NCBI GenBank assembly: GCA_037013685.1
Contig: CM072887.1
Span: 87,254,347 to 87,318,346 of the forward strand
Reading direction: 5' to 3'
Length of the DNA: 64,000 nucleotides
From: Acridotheres tristis
Taxonomy: Eukaryota; Chordata; Aves; Passeriformes; Sturnidae
The position numbers were made by a program, and so were the translations under genes. Below the pieces are notes generated by a model that was not told the DNA's origin, made no database searches, and saw nothing but the letters and a program-made list of their open reading frames with translations. This document shows, piece by piece, positions 36,653 through 49,868 of this stretch (position 1 is the stretch's first letter; each line of letters starts with the position of its first letter).

Positions 36653-38197
36653 TCACATACAAATTGTGTCTGTATTTAGTACATCAGCCTACTCCTGCCC
36701 AAGCTGATGTCAGATTTCTTCATGTGAAAAAAGCACAGTGCTTTATATTGCTATATTGGGCCATATGGAGTAAGAGGAGGGAAACTGAACCCTTCAGATA
36801 GTTCCATAAGTTTATATAAATAAACACACACATGCCACGTGCCAAGGTACCACCACCAAGAAAGATGCAAACATTTGAAAGAAGCCACAGCCCCTGTGAT
36901 AGAGATATCCCTAAGGAATATCTGATGTTGCAAAAAAAAAGTGAAAAACATATGTGGTAAAAATAAGATGTCCAGTCCCTCCAGAGACACCATTTCAGAA
37001 CTGAGCAGGTCAGCACGGGGCAAGAGTGAGGGTTATAAGTGCAATGTTAAGAGCAATGCTGCAAAGACTGCTGTTTTCCTGGCTTAAGTACAAGTCAGTC
37101 ACAAAGCTCTGGAATCTGTATGCACAGTGTGCTTAGCCAGCCTGAACTGTCTGCAAAGCCCACTGAGAACTCCAGTACTTCCCAAAGAAAATCAGAAACC
37201 TATGGGTTAATGCTCTGTAACTCTTATATTTCTCTCTCATTTCAAAAGCCGACTAGCAGACACTGTCTAAAACAAAATCGGGCTGTGAGGAATTTCCACA
37301 ATAACTTTCCTGTAGTTCAGTTGATGGTAAGAAGGAAGTAAAGTGATATTGTAAATGTTGGTAACCAGCCAAAATCCCATTAACTTCTCTGCATGGACTA
37401 CAAGTTGTGCCTTCTTGTAGCAGTCCATATGCTGACTCTTAGATCTTGGAGAACAATTCTCCCCCAGGGTTAGCCTGTGTGGGATCGTTCTACTGAGCCG
37501 GAATGGTGGTGTTCCTGGCTCACCCCCACATGTTCCTAAGAAAAATGTTTTATTTGCTTTTCAGTACCATCTTCATTACAGCTCAAAAGCTAGACTCTCA
37601 GTGATGTGTCCACAACACTGCCACCAGATGAGCGCCTGGCAAGCCCAAGCCCAACACTCAAGCAGTATCCTTATATCTGCCATAAAACCCATAGGTAATT
37701 TCACCCTGTATGCTCACATAAATGAATAAATGACATGCCTTCAACAGCAGACCACCTTGCAGAGCAAATTGTTGATGGAAATCCAAACACACAGAAAACT
37801 GAACTGACTTAGTACTTGTAGGACAGGGCCTCATGAGCAGAAAGTATGTTTGAGCAGCTTGTTGTGCTGATCAGACTTCAGACAGGTCCTGGCATCTGGA
37901 AGGATACGAGAACAGTCTATTTTCCATAAACCCAGGGTGACTGTCCCAGATGGTTGATTGTGTGATATCATTCCTCCCATACAAGTCTTCCTTGAGACGG
38001 TCAGTTAAAGAATTTTTTATCATATTGGACCTGCTTCATTGCGAGCACAAAAGAGAGTCAAGCTCTGTCATTGAGGACATGGTTTTGAAATAATTTGTGA
38101 TCAGTTTTGGTGTAGAAATATCTTGAGCTGCTCATATGTCTGCGCAAATGCAAAATATTTTCATCCTGCACTTTTTTTTTCATTTGTCAGATAAAGT
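36653..38197. other. Unique DNA with an imperfect hairpin, between two CR1 ends
   Basis: Contains two overlapping minus frames (90 and 98 codons, 36720-37023) with no recognised domain, and the hairpin at 37393-37428 listed separately. No other element recognised. Confidence 0.5.
37393..37428. repeat. Imperfect hairpin (13 paired bases, 2-nt bulge)
   Basis: CTACAAG (37398-37404) pairs with CTTGTAG (37414-37420) over a 9-nt loop. After a CA bulge the stem continues as ATGGAC with GTCCAT; the shared C at the junction allows either register. The stem is too short for a typical pre-miRNA. Confidence 0.5.
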
Positions 38198-38630
38198 ATC
38201 CAGCCTGGAGAGATTCCAGACAAAGATGATCTAAGGAGTGGGAAGGCTGCCATATGGGGAAAGTATGAGAGAACTGGGTTTGGTCAACACTGAGAAGAGA
38301 AAGGGAGACCTTATAACCATGTTCCAGTATTTAAAGAGTGGCTAAAAAGCCTTTTTAGAAGTCACGTGGAAAAGAGATGGGGCAATGGGTAAAATTTACT
38401 CATAGGATGATTCCAGTTGGACACGAGGAATATTTTTCACAATGAAAACAGTATCTATTGGAATTATCTTCCTGGGGAAGTGTCAGGTTCCCCAATATTG
38501 GACACTTTTAAGATTTGGCTGAACAAGTGCTGGGTCATGTCTAGACTGTGTCTAGACTATGCCAGAAAAGGTTGGATCATATGGTCCTAGAGGTTCCTTC
38601 CAATGTGGATTCTATGATTATATGATATTA
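38198..38630 (+). mobile_element. CR1 LINE, 3' UTR fragment
   Basis: The order of blocks is that of an avian CR1 3' UTR: CCAGCCTGGAGAGATTCC, GAGAAGAGAAAGGGAGACC, TTATAACCATGTTCCAGTA, a TTGGACACGAGGAA-like block, GGTTGGATCATATGGTCC, and AGGTTCCTTCCAATGTGG. It ends in the diagnostic terminal repeat GATTCTATGATTATATGAT at about 38608-38626. It is about 430 bp, 5'-truncated, and many substitutions make it an old copy. The orientation is opposite to the CR1 end 1.6 kb upstream. Confidence 0.9.
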
Positions 38631-39011
38631 AAATAGATGCTTTAAAGAAATAGAAAAAAAAATATAAGACTGTAGATGAGAGTAAATCTTATGTCCCTTC
38701 AAATGCTGGGAATCCCTCTGTGGATGAGTTCTGTGGCACACCATGGGAAAATCTATTTGGTGTCCATTTGGTGCTTTATGAAATCAAGTGATATCCAGAG
38801 AGAGCCTTGTATCATCTCTTCCTCCAAGTCCTTTTCCATCCCCCAAGCAGAGCACATGTCTAGACAACAGTTTCTACAGCACAGCTGTGGCACTTGGAAA
38901 ATGTGCCCTACTGCAATGATTTCCCTGTGCAGGAAGACCATTCTCAATGACACATTTGGCACACAGTCAGAGGCTGCTGTTTGCAGCAGAACATAAATGC
39001 CTGAATTTCAG
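38631..39011. other. Less AT-rich DNA with overlapping frames
   Basis: A 106-codon plus frame (38676-38996) and a 69-codon minus frame overlap here. Neither has a recognisable domain. The segment adjoins the exon-like unit at 39012 but lies in a different phase, so it may be an intron, a decayed gene copy, or unrelated sequence. Confidence 0.4.
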
Positions 39012-39127
39012 AAATACACTTTATTTCCTGGGCCTGCGGGAGCTGGAACAGCCCCGTGTCAGTTTTCAGAGTGGTGATCCTGTTTTTATCATCCCAATTA
39101 TCCATCACACAAATGGAGAGGTCTTAG
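39012..39127 (+). other. Candidate 116-nt exon
   Basis: Between an acceptor (CTGAATTTCAG, ending 39011) and a good donor (GTCTTAG then GTGAGC, at 39127/39128) there are 116 nt, open in one frame. The translation includes LYFLGLRELEQPR and GDPVFIIPIIHHTNGEV and looks protein-like: alternating hydrophobic and charged residues, base composition less AT-biased than the flanks, and CpGs that are rare nearby. Phases would be 2 at entry and 1 at exit. Without the donor the frame continues to TAA at 39181-39183, with AATAAA at 39186-39191, so it could instead be a last exon. I cannot name a family; the resemblance to a GAF-like strand is too weak to claim. Confidence 0.25.
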
Positions 39128-39191
39128 GTGAGCTATCGAAGGTTACCCATGCCTCAGTCTGTTGCAGAATCTTTCTTCTGTAAACAATAAA

Positions 39192-42100
39192 ATACATCAT
39201 GGCAGACCTAGCAGGATATGGGGACTAATTGCTGAAAGAATCCATATTTTAAGCTGGAGAAAGCTTTGCAGAATTTGTATTAATATTTGAAAAATACTAT
39301 TTCTCCCTTCTTAATGCATCAGTGCTATCTCCCTTCATGTTCCCTCGTTAGAGAAAAGCAGTGAGATGCACAAAGCCATAAGCAAATGTTTTTAGCTGTA
39401 TTTTGTCCACCTTTCCTAATTATTTTCCATTTAATAATTCAGTCAAAAGACTTTAAAAATTGGCTATAATAAGGTGAAGGCTGCAGCAGTAATAGACTGT
39501 CTCTGAGTTTTTTGAGAGATGCAGCAAATTGCTTTTAAAAAAACTTACAGGCAATGCTGTGGAAGCTCCAACATCTGGAAAAGGATTTGTGTTGCTAGCT
39601 GCCATGAATAGTCTCTAATTATACCAAGAGTCTTAATACCAAGAAACAGGGGTTTTCAGCACAGGACGGTGGACTGCAATCAAATGCACACAGTGAATTC
39701 CAGTTCCAAGAAGTTAAAGATGCATTGAAAAGTCATAATGAAGGGTAAAATTGGAAACATTTATCAGTGATTCTGTTCCAGCATGAGCCAAGCAATTGTC
39801 TGAAATCACTGGAAGCTGGTCTGTTGGCTATTCAAAATCTAGATTGAAGAGCTGATTGAGCTTGCATATAATTTTTTAACAACTTAAGCTTTCTGACTTC
39901 AAACCAATGGGAGTGCATGCTGCATGATTGAGAGGAACTTTGACTAAGTACATCCAAATTCTGCCATTATCCTGCCATAGTCCAGATTTTGAACAGTTCA
40001 AGCTTAATTTCCCATGCTGAGCAGACGACAGCAACACAAGTGGAGGGCCCGGGGCCATTCTATTTTTCTTTCTCATAATTTAACATAAAGCAGAAAAATA
40101 AGGCAAGAAATTTGGACCCAGATCCCCATGGCCTCTCAAAGCTTTTGTAATTGAGCTGCACCAGCAGAAAAATTCCAGCCACATTCTCCCATGTATTTTA
40201 CAAAAGTGTCATCAGGAGCCTGAAATAATTGGCCTTTCGCCACCTGAACATACAATTCCTCAATCATCTTATCCACTTCATGTTTTCTTTTGTTGTTATG
40301 AAGATCTGTTACATGATGAATAAATACAATACTACCTCAATTTTTCTGTCAATTGAAAGCATCAATCTGAGCACAATTCCTTCATTAAAAATCACCTGTT
40401 AAGATTAAAAAGTGGTCTCTTGCCATTAATAAAGAAACTTTCATGTAAGAGAAAGATGGAGACATTTGGGATGCCAACAACTGAGTGTATTTTTTAACCT
40501 AGAAAAATCGAGTGATTTTGCCTGAATACCAAAAGCAATGGATATACAGGAATGGAGGTTACCCAGTATTGCTCATCATTTAATGAAAAAATGGATGGAC
40601 TGATCATCAAGGAATATTATCTAAAAGATGGTTCAATTTCTGTATTTTTAAAACATGAAAGAAGGAGAGTTACCTATGGTGACAGAAAGCTTTCACTTCT
40701 GCCCAGACAGCCAAAGGCCTCCTACTACACAATTTTTCAGCTGTGATGAGTTGACTACTGTGAACTGAAACAGAGAAGAGTCTACACCGAGTCTGAAAAA
40801 GGCTCTCAGGAAGCCATCTCTTGACCAGAAATTCTTTCCTTCCCTTTTACCCTGTCCAGATGCAGCTGAGCCCATCTTCTGGCCATGCTGGGCTCAGGTG
40901 TGCTTAGCATGTCAGGCCCAGTTCAGTACCAAAGTCACCTCTCATTCTTCCCCAAAGCCTCTCAAAGTGCTCCTTCTCATAGAAGGGCAGGCAGAGCACA
41001 GCCTTTATAAAAGCACCATGAAAAGCCAAATGATAAATCAATGTTCTTTCAGTCTGAAATTAAAACCTATATCAATTGTAATGGCAGAAATATATGTTTT
41101 ATATTGGACTCAAATTGCTTTCAACAAAAAGACATTTGAAAGCATCATGAGCAGATTGAAGTTTCCAAAAACATAGTGGCTGCCAACATCAAAAATCCCT
41201 GGAGTGCAGTAGAGAACAAAAGTACCTCCTCCATTGAATTTTGCCTGCAGAAAGCCACTGCAGCCTGCAGTGGCTGGATGTGTGGAAGGAATATATTTTT
41301 AAATGAGCTTTAGTACCTGAGGAGGTCAAAATACAAACATGAAAGAAGGCTTGATATTTCAAAGACTATGGAAGTGTACCATTCATTTTGCAATTGAATG
41401 CAGCCTAAATTACAAAGCTGCAGATTTTTGCCCTGCCAGGATTCAGCTGTACAAGTGCTTAATCAGTCACCCTAACAATAGGACAAGGCCGACAAGTGCT
41501 TTGCTTTCTTGAGGGATTATGTTGTTGGCATTATCCTGTAATGACACAACAAATTCTATAGACAAATTTTGCTGCAAAAGCAATTTCTCTCATTTTCAGC
41601 TTACGAAAACCTGCACGGTAATTAACTTCACAGCAGTTTCATTTGGCAAAGTAATACAGCACACTAAATAAAATATTCATTAATAATAGATTATAAAAAG
41701 TGTAGTTAAACTATGATGAGCTAATGTAATAGCTAACAGTTATAAGAATATATAGGACTATAAGAATATACAGGGCATGGTTCTTCACAAAAACCAAATA
41801 TTTCAGTCTAACAGTGTTTGAGGGAATTTGGAAAAAATAACTAGTAAAATTGCAAAGGACCCTCTACAAAATGGGTTGCCAGGGGTGCAGTGAGCACTTT
41901 TTACAAGATTTCGATCCGTACTACAGAGCACTTCCAAGAATTAAATCATTGATAATTTCTCCAAAAGCAAGTAATATATTTCTTCTGAAGATTTCAAGGA
42001 CCAGCCAATGGTTTCTTCTCAGTGATGACTCAAACTGCAAGGAAACAGGACTGCATTACAAATAAAACCTGATCATGATGTATGGCGGAATATTGAAGGA

Positions 42101-45100
42101 AATCACTGATAACTGTGCTGAATCAAACCTTTTGTTTCCATTTTAAAGCTTTACTCTTTTACATTGTCTTTCACAATCCCCTTAATTTCAATTTGTTGTT
42201 GATTAATAGGAAACAAAACAGAAGTCTAGTAACCATGTTTGACTGTGATATGGTGCCTTTTTTTCCTCTCTCTTCTTTCTTTGAAGTATCAAAATTTGCT
42301 AATTAATTTCTGCCAGAAAGAGAACTTGAAGCTCAATGGATCCCCGGTCTAATGCTTCACCTTTCATATGTTAAGCACCTGCAAAACCTTTTAGTCAGGA
42401 AAGAAAACAAAGGCAATAGGAATATTTTTTCCCAAGTTTTTTTTTAAAACTCTGTAGCTCACCTTTTGTAATTGCTCTACCCATGCAGCCTGAATTGTGC
42501 TGGAAAATAAACCAGAAGCAGCGAATTGGCATGTCCTTTCTTAAAAGAAATGTTAGAAATAAGCATATATGAACTCCAAAATGCAGAAATGCATTTTGAT
42601 AAGGATAAAACCCTACTTTAAAGAATGTTATCTCTTTCTTCCCAAGGGATCAGATTTTCCAAAGCATGAGTCTGAATACGAGGTCAAGCTTTCTTTGGTC
42701 ATGGCTAAAGCCAATACAATCTAAAATTCTTACAGAAATACTGAGCTTACCAGCCACAAAGGCATTAATATAAATGCCCATGCCAACAGATCCTTCCTTC
42801 CATGCCCAAAACTCGCACAGACTGGCAATATTATACAAGATCTAAAGGAGAGACATGCATTTAAATGGTAACCTATATAATATAGATCTATAAGAGAGCC
42901 ATGAATAGAGCTGGTAGCACTTTTGGATGAGATAAATGATTCTCCAACCTCCCTTGGCTGGGAGCAGGATCCAGCTACTAACTCCACAGTGTGTCCAAGA
43001 TGTCACAGGACATCTGAGACACTTCCACAGGACACAATGTAGGACTCACAAGGGATCTTTTCTTCCTGGAGAGGCTTCTCACGGCCAGGCAGCAAATCTC
43101 ACACAATTCAGTAGCACAGTTGCTGCTACAAGGTAGCTGAATTCACACTAAAATCTTCATGCAGGAGTTTGCACAAATGGAAGGTCTTGTGGACAACTAA
43201 AACTGGGAAGTTTTGCTTTGAATTAAATCCGAAGATAAAGGTCTGCATGGGAACCCAATTTCCCCAAGTTTCAAACAAGCACAAAGGGTTCTAATTCATA
43301 CTATAAATTTATCACCAGAGTTCCAAATAAGTAACTAAATGTTCACAATGAATAAATTTAAACTGCAGTTCCCAAACTTCTCTCTTGCATTCATGCCAAC
43401 TGTGTATCCTATCAAAGAGAATAATCTCTGTCCCCATCTGTGCATCTAGTGTTTCTCAGCTAGTGATGTATGAAGCCTTTTCCTTTCTTTTCACTGTGAA
43501 AAAAGCACTTATTTTAATCTCATTAGAACCAAACACAACCTTTTTTGCTTCTTTGTTTCAAAACTTCTAGTTGCAAAAAAGAGAAAAAATAATTTCTAAA
43601 ATCATGCAATAAAAAATAGATTTTGCTTATTGACACCAAGAGTTTTGTAAGTGGTATTGAAAGGACAAAGTCTATTCAAATCCTTCTTCAGACAGCAATT
43701 CCAGCTGTGAGGCAGAGAGCTTGTGTAGGCATTCAGAACACTTGCATGTGATCACTGTAATCATATTGCTCCTTAGATCCTGTAAATTGAGGCAAACAGA
43801 CTGACAAAATTCACTAATGGAAACATAAATATGTACTTATTCTTTGGGGTTTCTAGGAACTCACATAATCACCTTTCATCATATACATGCTTCAGTTACA
43901 TTTTCAAACATAAAATAAAATGCATTAGAAGTGAGTTTTGTCTAGGTAGGAGCCACTTTGAACAGCAGAAGAACCAAAGATCTTTAATAGTGTGTACAAT
44001 ATACAAATGTTTTGGATAGTAAATGAGAGCTAAATTTCCCATTGGGAACATGGGATGATTGTGGATTACCTGTTTATCCTTATATTGACTGTTAACTAGA
44101 ATCTTTATTATCAGAAACTACCTACAATCTTTTAAAGGCTAGAAGTATCCAAGACGTTTGTCATTTTCAAAGGAAATTAAAGTTTTATTTTAAAAGGCAG
44201 AATAGAGGGACAGTTTACATTTTTAATATACCTATCACCTTTTCTGAATTATCATCAGAATACCACCCCAGGAGAAAAAAAATCCATTTTTTTTAAGCAA
44301 ATATTTAAAGTATATTAAAATCACCTGCAACTATTCAGCCAGCTTGATGCTTTTACAGCTCTCTACCAAGAGAAAGTTGCTGCTACACTAGTAAAGGATT
44401 CCCAGAGGTATTCAATTGATCCTCCTAACATCGCTTATACCCAGTAACAATACAAATCAACAGCAAAGCTGTGAAGAGTCCAGGCAATGAAAAGCATTAG
44501 GTTTCTAAGCCTTAACCAACACTTGAATTTCACCCAGCTAAAGATAGAACTGCACAGAAGTGAACTCCACTGCACTCCAAGGACAAGTAGCATATTTTTT
44601 CCCTAGAAAAGAAAAGCAGAATGGATTTACTCCAAAGGGAAATAATCTCAACAGTTCTGCCTACTAATAGCTAACATGAGAATTAGGGCAAGCCCTCTAG
44701 CCAGGAGGCACAGAGATGGTTGACTTTGGCAACTCTGCTAAAAATTAATAACTGGACATCAGAGGAGCATTTCTACCTGCTGGGAGAAGATGATAATTCA
44801 CACTTAGATTTAACCAGGATGTTCTGCAGTCTTTTCTAATGAAATAAATGAAGAAGCAAACAAACTAGACTGAGATTTATTCCTTTATCAATATATTGCC
44901 TGACCTTCTTCTTGGCTGGATTCTTCTTCTTAATCCCCGAAATCAAGTGCCATGCTAGTTGAATTAAAAGCGAAAGATCTAATAGACTAGTAATGAAAGG
45001 AGAACAGAATACAAGGCCACTGCATAGCCAACATAGGTAACCTGTTGAAAAGCAAGAGGTAATTCTACTGTGCAAAGATAACGTTTATTCAGTCTTATCT

Positions 45101-45190
45101 AAAGACAGTTTTCATTTATTTTCAAACTCCCAAAATTAAGTCATTCACTGTTTGAATGAAAGAGCTGATTAAGAGTTTCCCAGCTTCAAA
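39192..45190. other. Unique AT-rich DNA, no gene seen
   Basis: Scattered frames of 60-92 codons on both strands, none with a recognised domain. A short duplicated unit (TATAAGAATATA, twice within 41739-41772) is the only repeat noted. Confidence 0.6.
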
Positions 45191-45626
45191 ACATCATGGA
45201 CTAGCAAAGAGCTGACATTTGAAACTGCCAACTACATAAGGATGTTTCGTAGCACTCAAAAGTGTCTGTGATACTTTATACACAGTTGTTGGGGGCAGAG
45301 GTGTTGTAGGCTTGTTAATTTTCAGTCTTAAATGCAGCAAATTTTCTGTGAGCCTTACATGAAAGAAAATTGCATTCATATCTTCTATGAGGGTCTTGGG
45401 ATTCAGTGTTTCCAGGTACTCTTCCTCTCCCAAAATCAAGTACCACCTTAGGTGCACTTTCAAGTGCCTTTTTTCTAAATTTTCCAATAACACAAATGTT
45501 CTTCTTCTCTATTAAGTAACACAGTCTATAAATATTTAACTCTGTTAAATCAGTTATGATCTCAGGTTGAAAGATATCATCCCTGTCACTTTTACTTGTG
45601 CAGCCACCCTTTTTTAACATATACAT
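45191..45626 (-). other. Two overlapping minus-strand frames, unidentified
   Basis: Frames of 99 codons (45194-45493) and 103 codons (45315-45626) overlap in different phases. The first has a fairly protein-like composition (WYLILGEEEYLETLNP, IEDMNAIFFHV), but no splice pair, domain or start context supports it. If one is a remnant of a gene, the other is its shadow. Most likely noncoding. Confidence 0.12.
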
Positions 45627-46866
45627 GGAGTTATGTAATTATTTTTCCTGAGAAAAGAACAGTTGGCCTTCAGCAGTTTGGCTCTTCTCTAAGTGTATTT
45701 GCACATTTCATAAGCACATAAAGTAGAGGGTTTTAGCACAGTACATAAGGCCTTTCAGTTCTGAATATTACTAAATTCTGAACAAAAGGTGATGGGGTTT
45801 TAGCTTATCAAATGCCTTTCAAAAGTAGCTCAGTATAAAATTAATCTGTTACTGTTGAACTACATGATTGGAAAGGCTGTCCCCTATGCAGATGGAAATA
45901 CCAGGTCCAACAAGCTAAAGCTAACTTATTCAGAGCTGAGTGACCAATCATCCATGGGCCTCTGGGCCCAGTATACAGCACAGAAATTAAAGAGACCCAC
46001 TGCAAAAAAAGTATGAACCACAGACACAAACATAATGTCCATTTCTGTTCTATTAACCGATTGTCTCCTGATGCCCTTGAGGCCAGATTTCTTTATTGCT
46101 CAAAGGCAAGGCTGGAGAGTAGCTATAATTTCGGATTGCTTACTAGCTATATGCAAACACACAGAAGCCAATCAACAGAGGTATTTTCTGTGATACAGAA
46201 CATTTTCTCAGCTGACAAGATCCCGACATTCGTTTAACACTTTATGCAGGTCACAGTGCTAACAGGATTCTGAGGAAGAAGGTGCTGCCCAGCCCTGCAC
46301 AGAAATAGCTGAATATTTTGCAGGCACTGGCTAGCAAGCCATAATCATTTGACAGAAACATGGTGCAGAGCAATTTGGTTTTCTCCTTGGAGAGGGACTG
46401 TGCTGGACTTTCTAAATCCATTTTGCTCCTCCCGTTCTGCAATATGATCACACCCCCAGTCTGATGTCTTTAGGAATTTTCAGTCCTGAGCTCATACTGG
46501 AAATGTTCCTGCATACTCCATATTCAATGCCTCTTTGTGGCAGTGTGACTGGATAGATGAGACCTGGCTACCTTGAGTAACCTAAGGGCAGTCCAGCAAA
46601 ACAGTGCAAGCTGAAAAAAGTGTACCCCTAATGGTTTACTATTCTGGTGTCCCTGTGCTGCTGTGAGACTGGCCTGGGCTATTGAGCACATTTTAAAATA
46701 CACAGTTCTGCACAAACCTGGGCTGCTGTGAAAGGGACAGGATTCTCTCATGTCAATGTTTATACAGACATAATACTGTTCCTGTAACAAACCAGATTGC
46801 GCGTAACCACACACTTCAAATTTGCCTTTTGGGGCATGCACAGATGAGCAGATGCCAGGAACATTT
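45627..46866. other. Unique DNA, no gene seen
   Basis: A 105-codon minus frame (46524-46841) has no domain and lies in a locally less AT-rich patch. No repeat recognised. Confidence 0.5.
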
Positions 46867-46870
46867 ACTA

Positions 46871-47152
46871 CTACCTAGCAGGTTTCCAGTCATGTATTTG
46901 AACTCTTGAGGAAATTTTGGACATCCTAAAGGCAGTCTGGTTATTGTCTTCTAGCATTCTCCAACATGTGAATAAGATATTTATAACAACATGTTCCAAG
47001 GCTTCACTAAAATTCCTGGAAGACCTTATATTAACAAGGAATGCATCATCAAAATTGATATGTTGGTCATCAATATCTGCAGCTTCCTGAAACAGTGTGC
47101 TCTGAGTTTCTTGCCATCTCAGTGCAACAGAAATGGCATTATACCTGGAGTA
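46871..47152 (-). other. Open minus-strand segment after an acceptor, unidentified
   Basis: On the minus strand an acceptor (TACTGTTTTCCAG) ends at 47153. The frame then runs uninterrupted for about 93 codons to TAG at 46871-46873; the whole frame from its first ATG is 107 codons (47194). Composition is mixed and charged (EAADIDDQHINFDD, EALEHVV, NNQTAFRMSKI), without low-complexity bias. No domain is recognised. It could be a terminal coding exon, an old gene remnant, or chance. Confidence 0.17.
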
Positions 47153-47194
47153 CTGGAAAACAGTATAAAATGCCACTGCTGAAGATGTGTTCAA

Positions 47195-49850
47195 TTGTTT
47201 TTTAAAAACATTTTGTGGAACTTATCCTAGATGGCCACGAAGTCTCTTTTATGTAGTTCATAAAGAACTCATTCCTCTGAGGAAACAGAAGGTCAGAATT
47301 TGCTACACACTATTGCCTTATCAGAGATCCTCAGAAATTTGGATGTCCTAGTGAACAGTGGCACTTTGTCTACACATTTTGTCTTCTCCACTATCACATT
47401 TGTCACATGTTCAAACTACCAAGACAAGATTTCTCACAGCACGTTTTGCTGCCTTTAATCTTAGACTCGTAGCTGCATTTATTTCAAAGCTTTTTTCAAC
47501 ATTGTATCATATTATTTTTATCTCCTGATAAAAATAATGAACAACATGAGTACTAAATTTCGTCCTATCAGAATTTCAAGAGTTTCATACGTTTTCTGTT
47601 GAACAACGTCTTCCTGATTAAAAACTGGTAATTTTGATCTGATCAGGACAGGGTAAAATTTGGAATATATCATCTGTGTCTACTCAGGAACTTTAGTCTA
47701 TCTACTGTCAAGCTACTCACCACCTATCATCAGAGGATGTCTCCTCCCCTAAGGTGCAAGCACAGTTTTCTTGCTTTCTTTGTTTTTATTACACACTACC
47801 ATACTATATGCAAACACTGACTTGTCAGGTAGTTCTTCTTATGCCATGCATGATCTCCATCTCAGAACAGATTTCCTTTCTTTTGACTGTCTTTGACTGT
47901 GACCTCCTTAGGACAATTCTTCTTCCAACAAGATCTATGTTAGCTGTATTTGAAATAGGCATCTGTGATTCCATCATCTTACCCTCCTCTTGCATTTTGT
48001 GAGGTTTCACTTTTGCATCTCTCCTTTTCTTCTGTCTTTGGTAATTGTTTTCATATAAGCCAAAAATTGTAGAACAGAGGATGTGGAGCAGATTTCAAGA
48101 TATCTCTTTCCAAGGAGTCTTTCATCTGGGCTATTTGCATTCAGTATTACTCTGCACTTTTCTAGATAAGCATTATTAGGAGTTTTGCTTTCTTTCCTGT
48201 TGCCTGAAGAAGCTAAATGTCCATCCAACAGATATAATATTTCAGGTTTATGTGTACTCAGAAGGACACATAAATTATGTGCTGATTAGGCACTTACAGA
48301 CCCTGCCTGCCCATTCCAGGAATGAGACTACCTGTATTAACAGTGTTAAAGCTATAAAGACAGAATAGTGAAAACAGTTGGGAAGAAAACAGAGTAGAAT
48401 TTCACCAAAAAAAATACCTCTCTGGAGCTCCTAGTTTTTACTGTCCAGTATTGACTCTAATGTAATTTTATACTTCCGTCTGTCTATATATACTCTATGT
48501 GAAGCTAGGGAGAACTTGGTCTGAGTAAGTCAGTGTTGCAACAGTCAGATGGATCTGTTGGCAAGACACCACTAAGCTTTTCACTGTGGCTGCCTAAGAA
48601 GAGTTTCTTCCTTTATCCATATTTCAGGAGCCCTTATGGACCATGAGGTTGTATTCAGAAATCCTAGCACTAAAAATATTTTTTATTCCACCTCAGAAGC
48701 CAGCAAACATGAAAAGACTACTTCAAGGACATGGAGATTTCAAGGTCTGGTACCATTCCATGTTGACAGCAAAGTTAAGCTAAACATTTATTTTCTAAGA
48801 TCCTTACCCCAGTTAAAACAGCATCTTATAATTTGGGGGATTTTAACACAGAGGACAACATATGACCCAGTACATTTGATAATAAAAGTATGATATACAG
48901 AAGTAAAATGACCACTATGTAGGATGTATTTATCCATCACTGTCTATTTAATAAGTTTTGATTCATTTTCCCGGCTATAAATGGGACTTATTACTCCTCT
49001 GTAATGCACAAATTTTATAATTTGGAGGATAATGCATTGCAAACCTCGGTATCTCTGTGCTCTTTTGAAGACATCCCAAGCAAACTAATGACTGTGGTTT
49101 CAGACTCTCATTTCACTCTGCACTTTCATTGCTATGAGGGCTTTGTAACGATCACAAAATGCTTACCCAAGCAAAATAAAACTAAAAGTCATCTAAGGTA
49201 CCTAGAAGTCTACTATACTACCCTTGAAAATGTGTGTTATTCTTTTCAGTATTTTGTTGGCTTAATGAAATGTGACTGTGTAACTTTTTTTTTCTTTCAC
49301 CCAAATTCACATTACCATTAGCAGCAGAAAAATTACATCTTTTCGGGTGCAGAAGCAAGATATTTCTCTTTCTCTAGCTAATCAAAGTCAGCTTCATGTC
49401 CATTTTTAAGCCAAAATCTGTAACAAAATTTGTCATGTGTGTCATTACATACACGTACCATTTGTATTTCATTGCAAAATTGAAATTAGTTTACAAATTC
49501 TAAGTTTTGCTTTATTATCAAATGCTGATTTCTGATTTCCTAGTATTTTTGAGGAAAAGTTGTCTTTTAAATTTTCACATTTTTACCAGGCTTTTTAAAA
49601 TTCAAATCCTTTAATAAATTTGTTTTCTACCTGCATATTTAATTGTGGTTTGCAAGTTTTTTAAAATTTTAATGTTTTAAAATATTGTCTCTTATGCATT
49701 GCCATTAAAGGGCACCATTATAAACAGAGTTTTCTTATGGCGACAATTTTGCATCAGAAATAAATCATACAAAACTGAATAAACCTTTGATATACAAATT
49801 AGGTCATAAAAATAATGACAAAGAAGCAATCTGATTCACACACATTCACA
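47195..49850. other. Unique AT-rich DNA, no gene seen
   Basis: Frames up to 105 codons (49004-49321, plus) without domain or signal. The stretch 49500-49700 is very AT-rich. Confidence 0.6.
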
Positions 49851-49851
49851 T

Positions 49852-49868
49852 ACACACACACACACACA
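49852..49868. repeat. (CA)n dinucleotide repeat
   Basis: About eight CA units, with looser CACA words just upstream (49837-49850). Confidence 0.85.

Noticed and set aside
38676..38996. 106-codon frame directly after a CR1 copy
   Set aside because: Not part of the CR1 sequence, no recognisable domain, and it overlaps a minus frame of similar quality.
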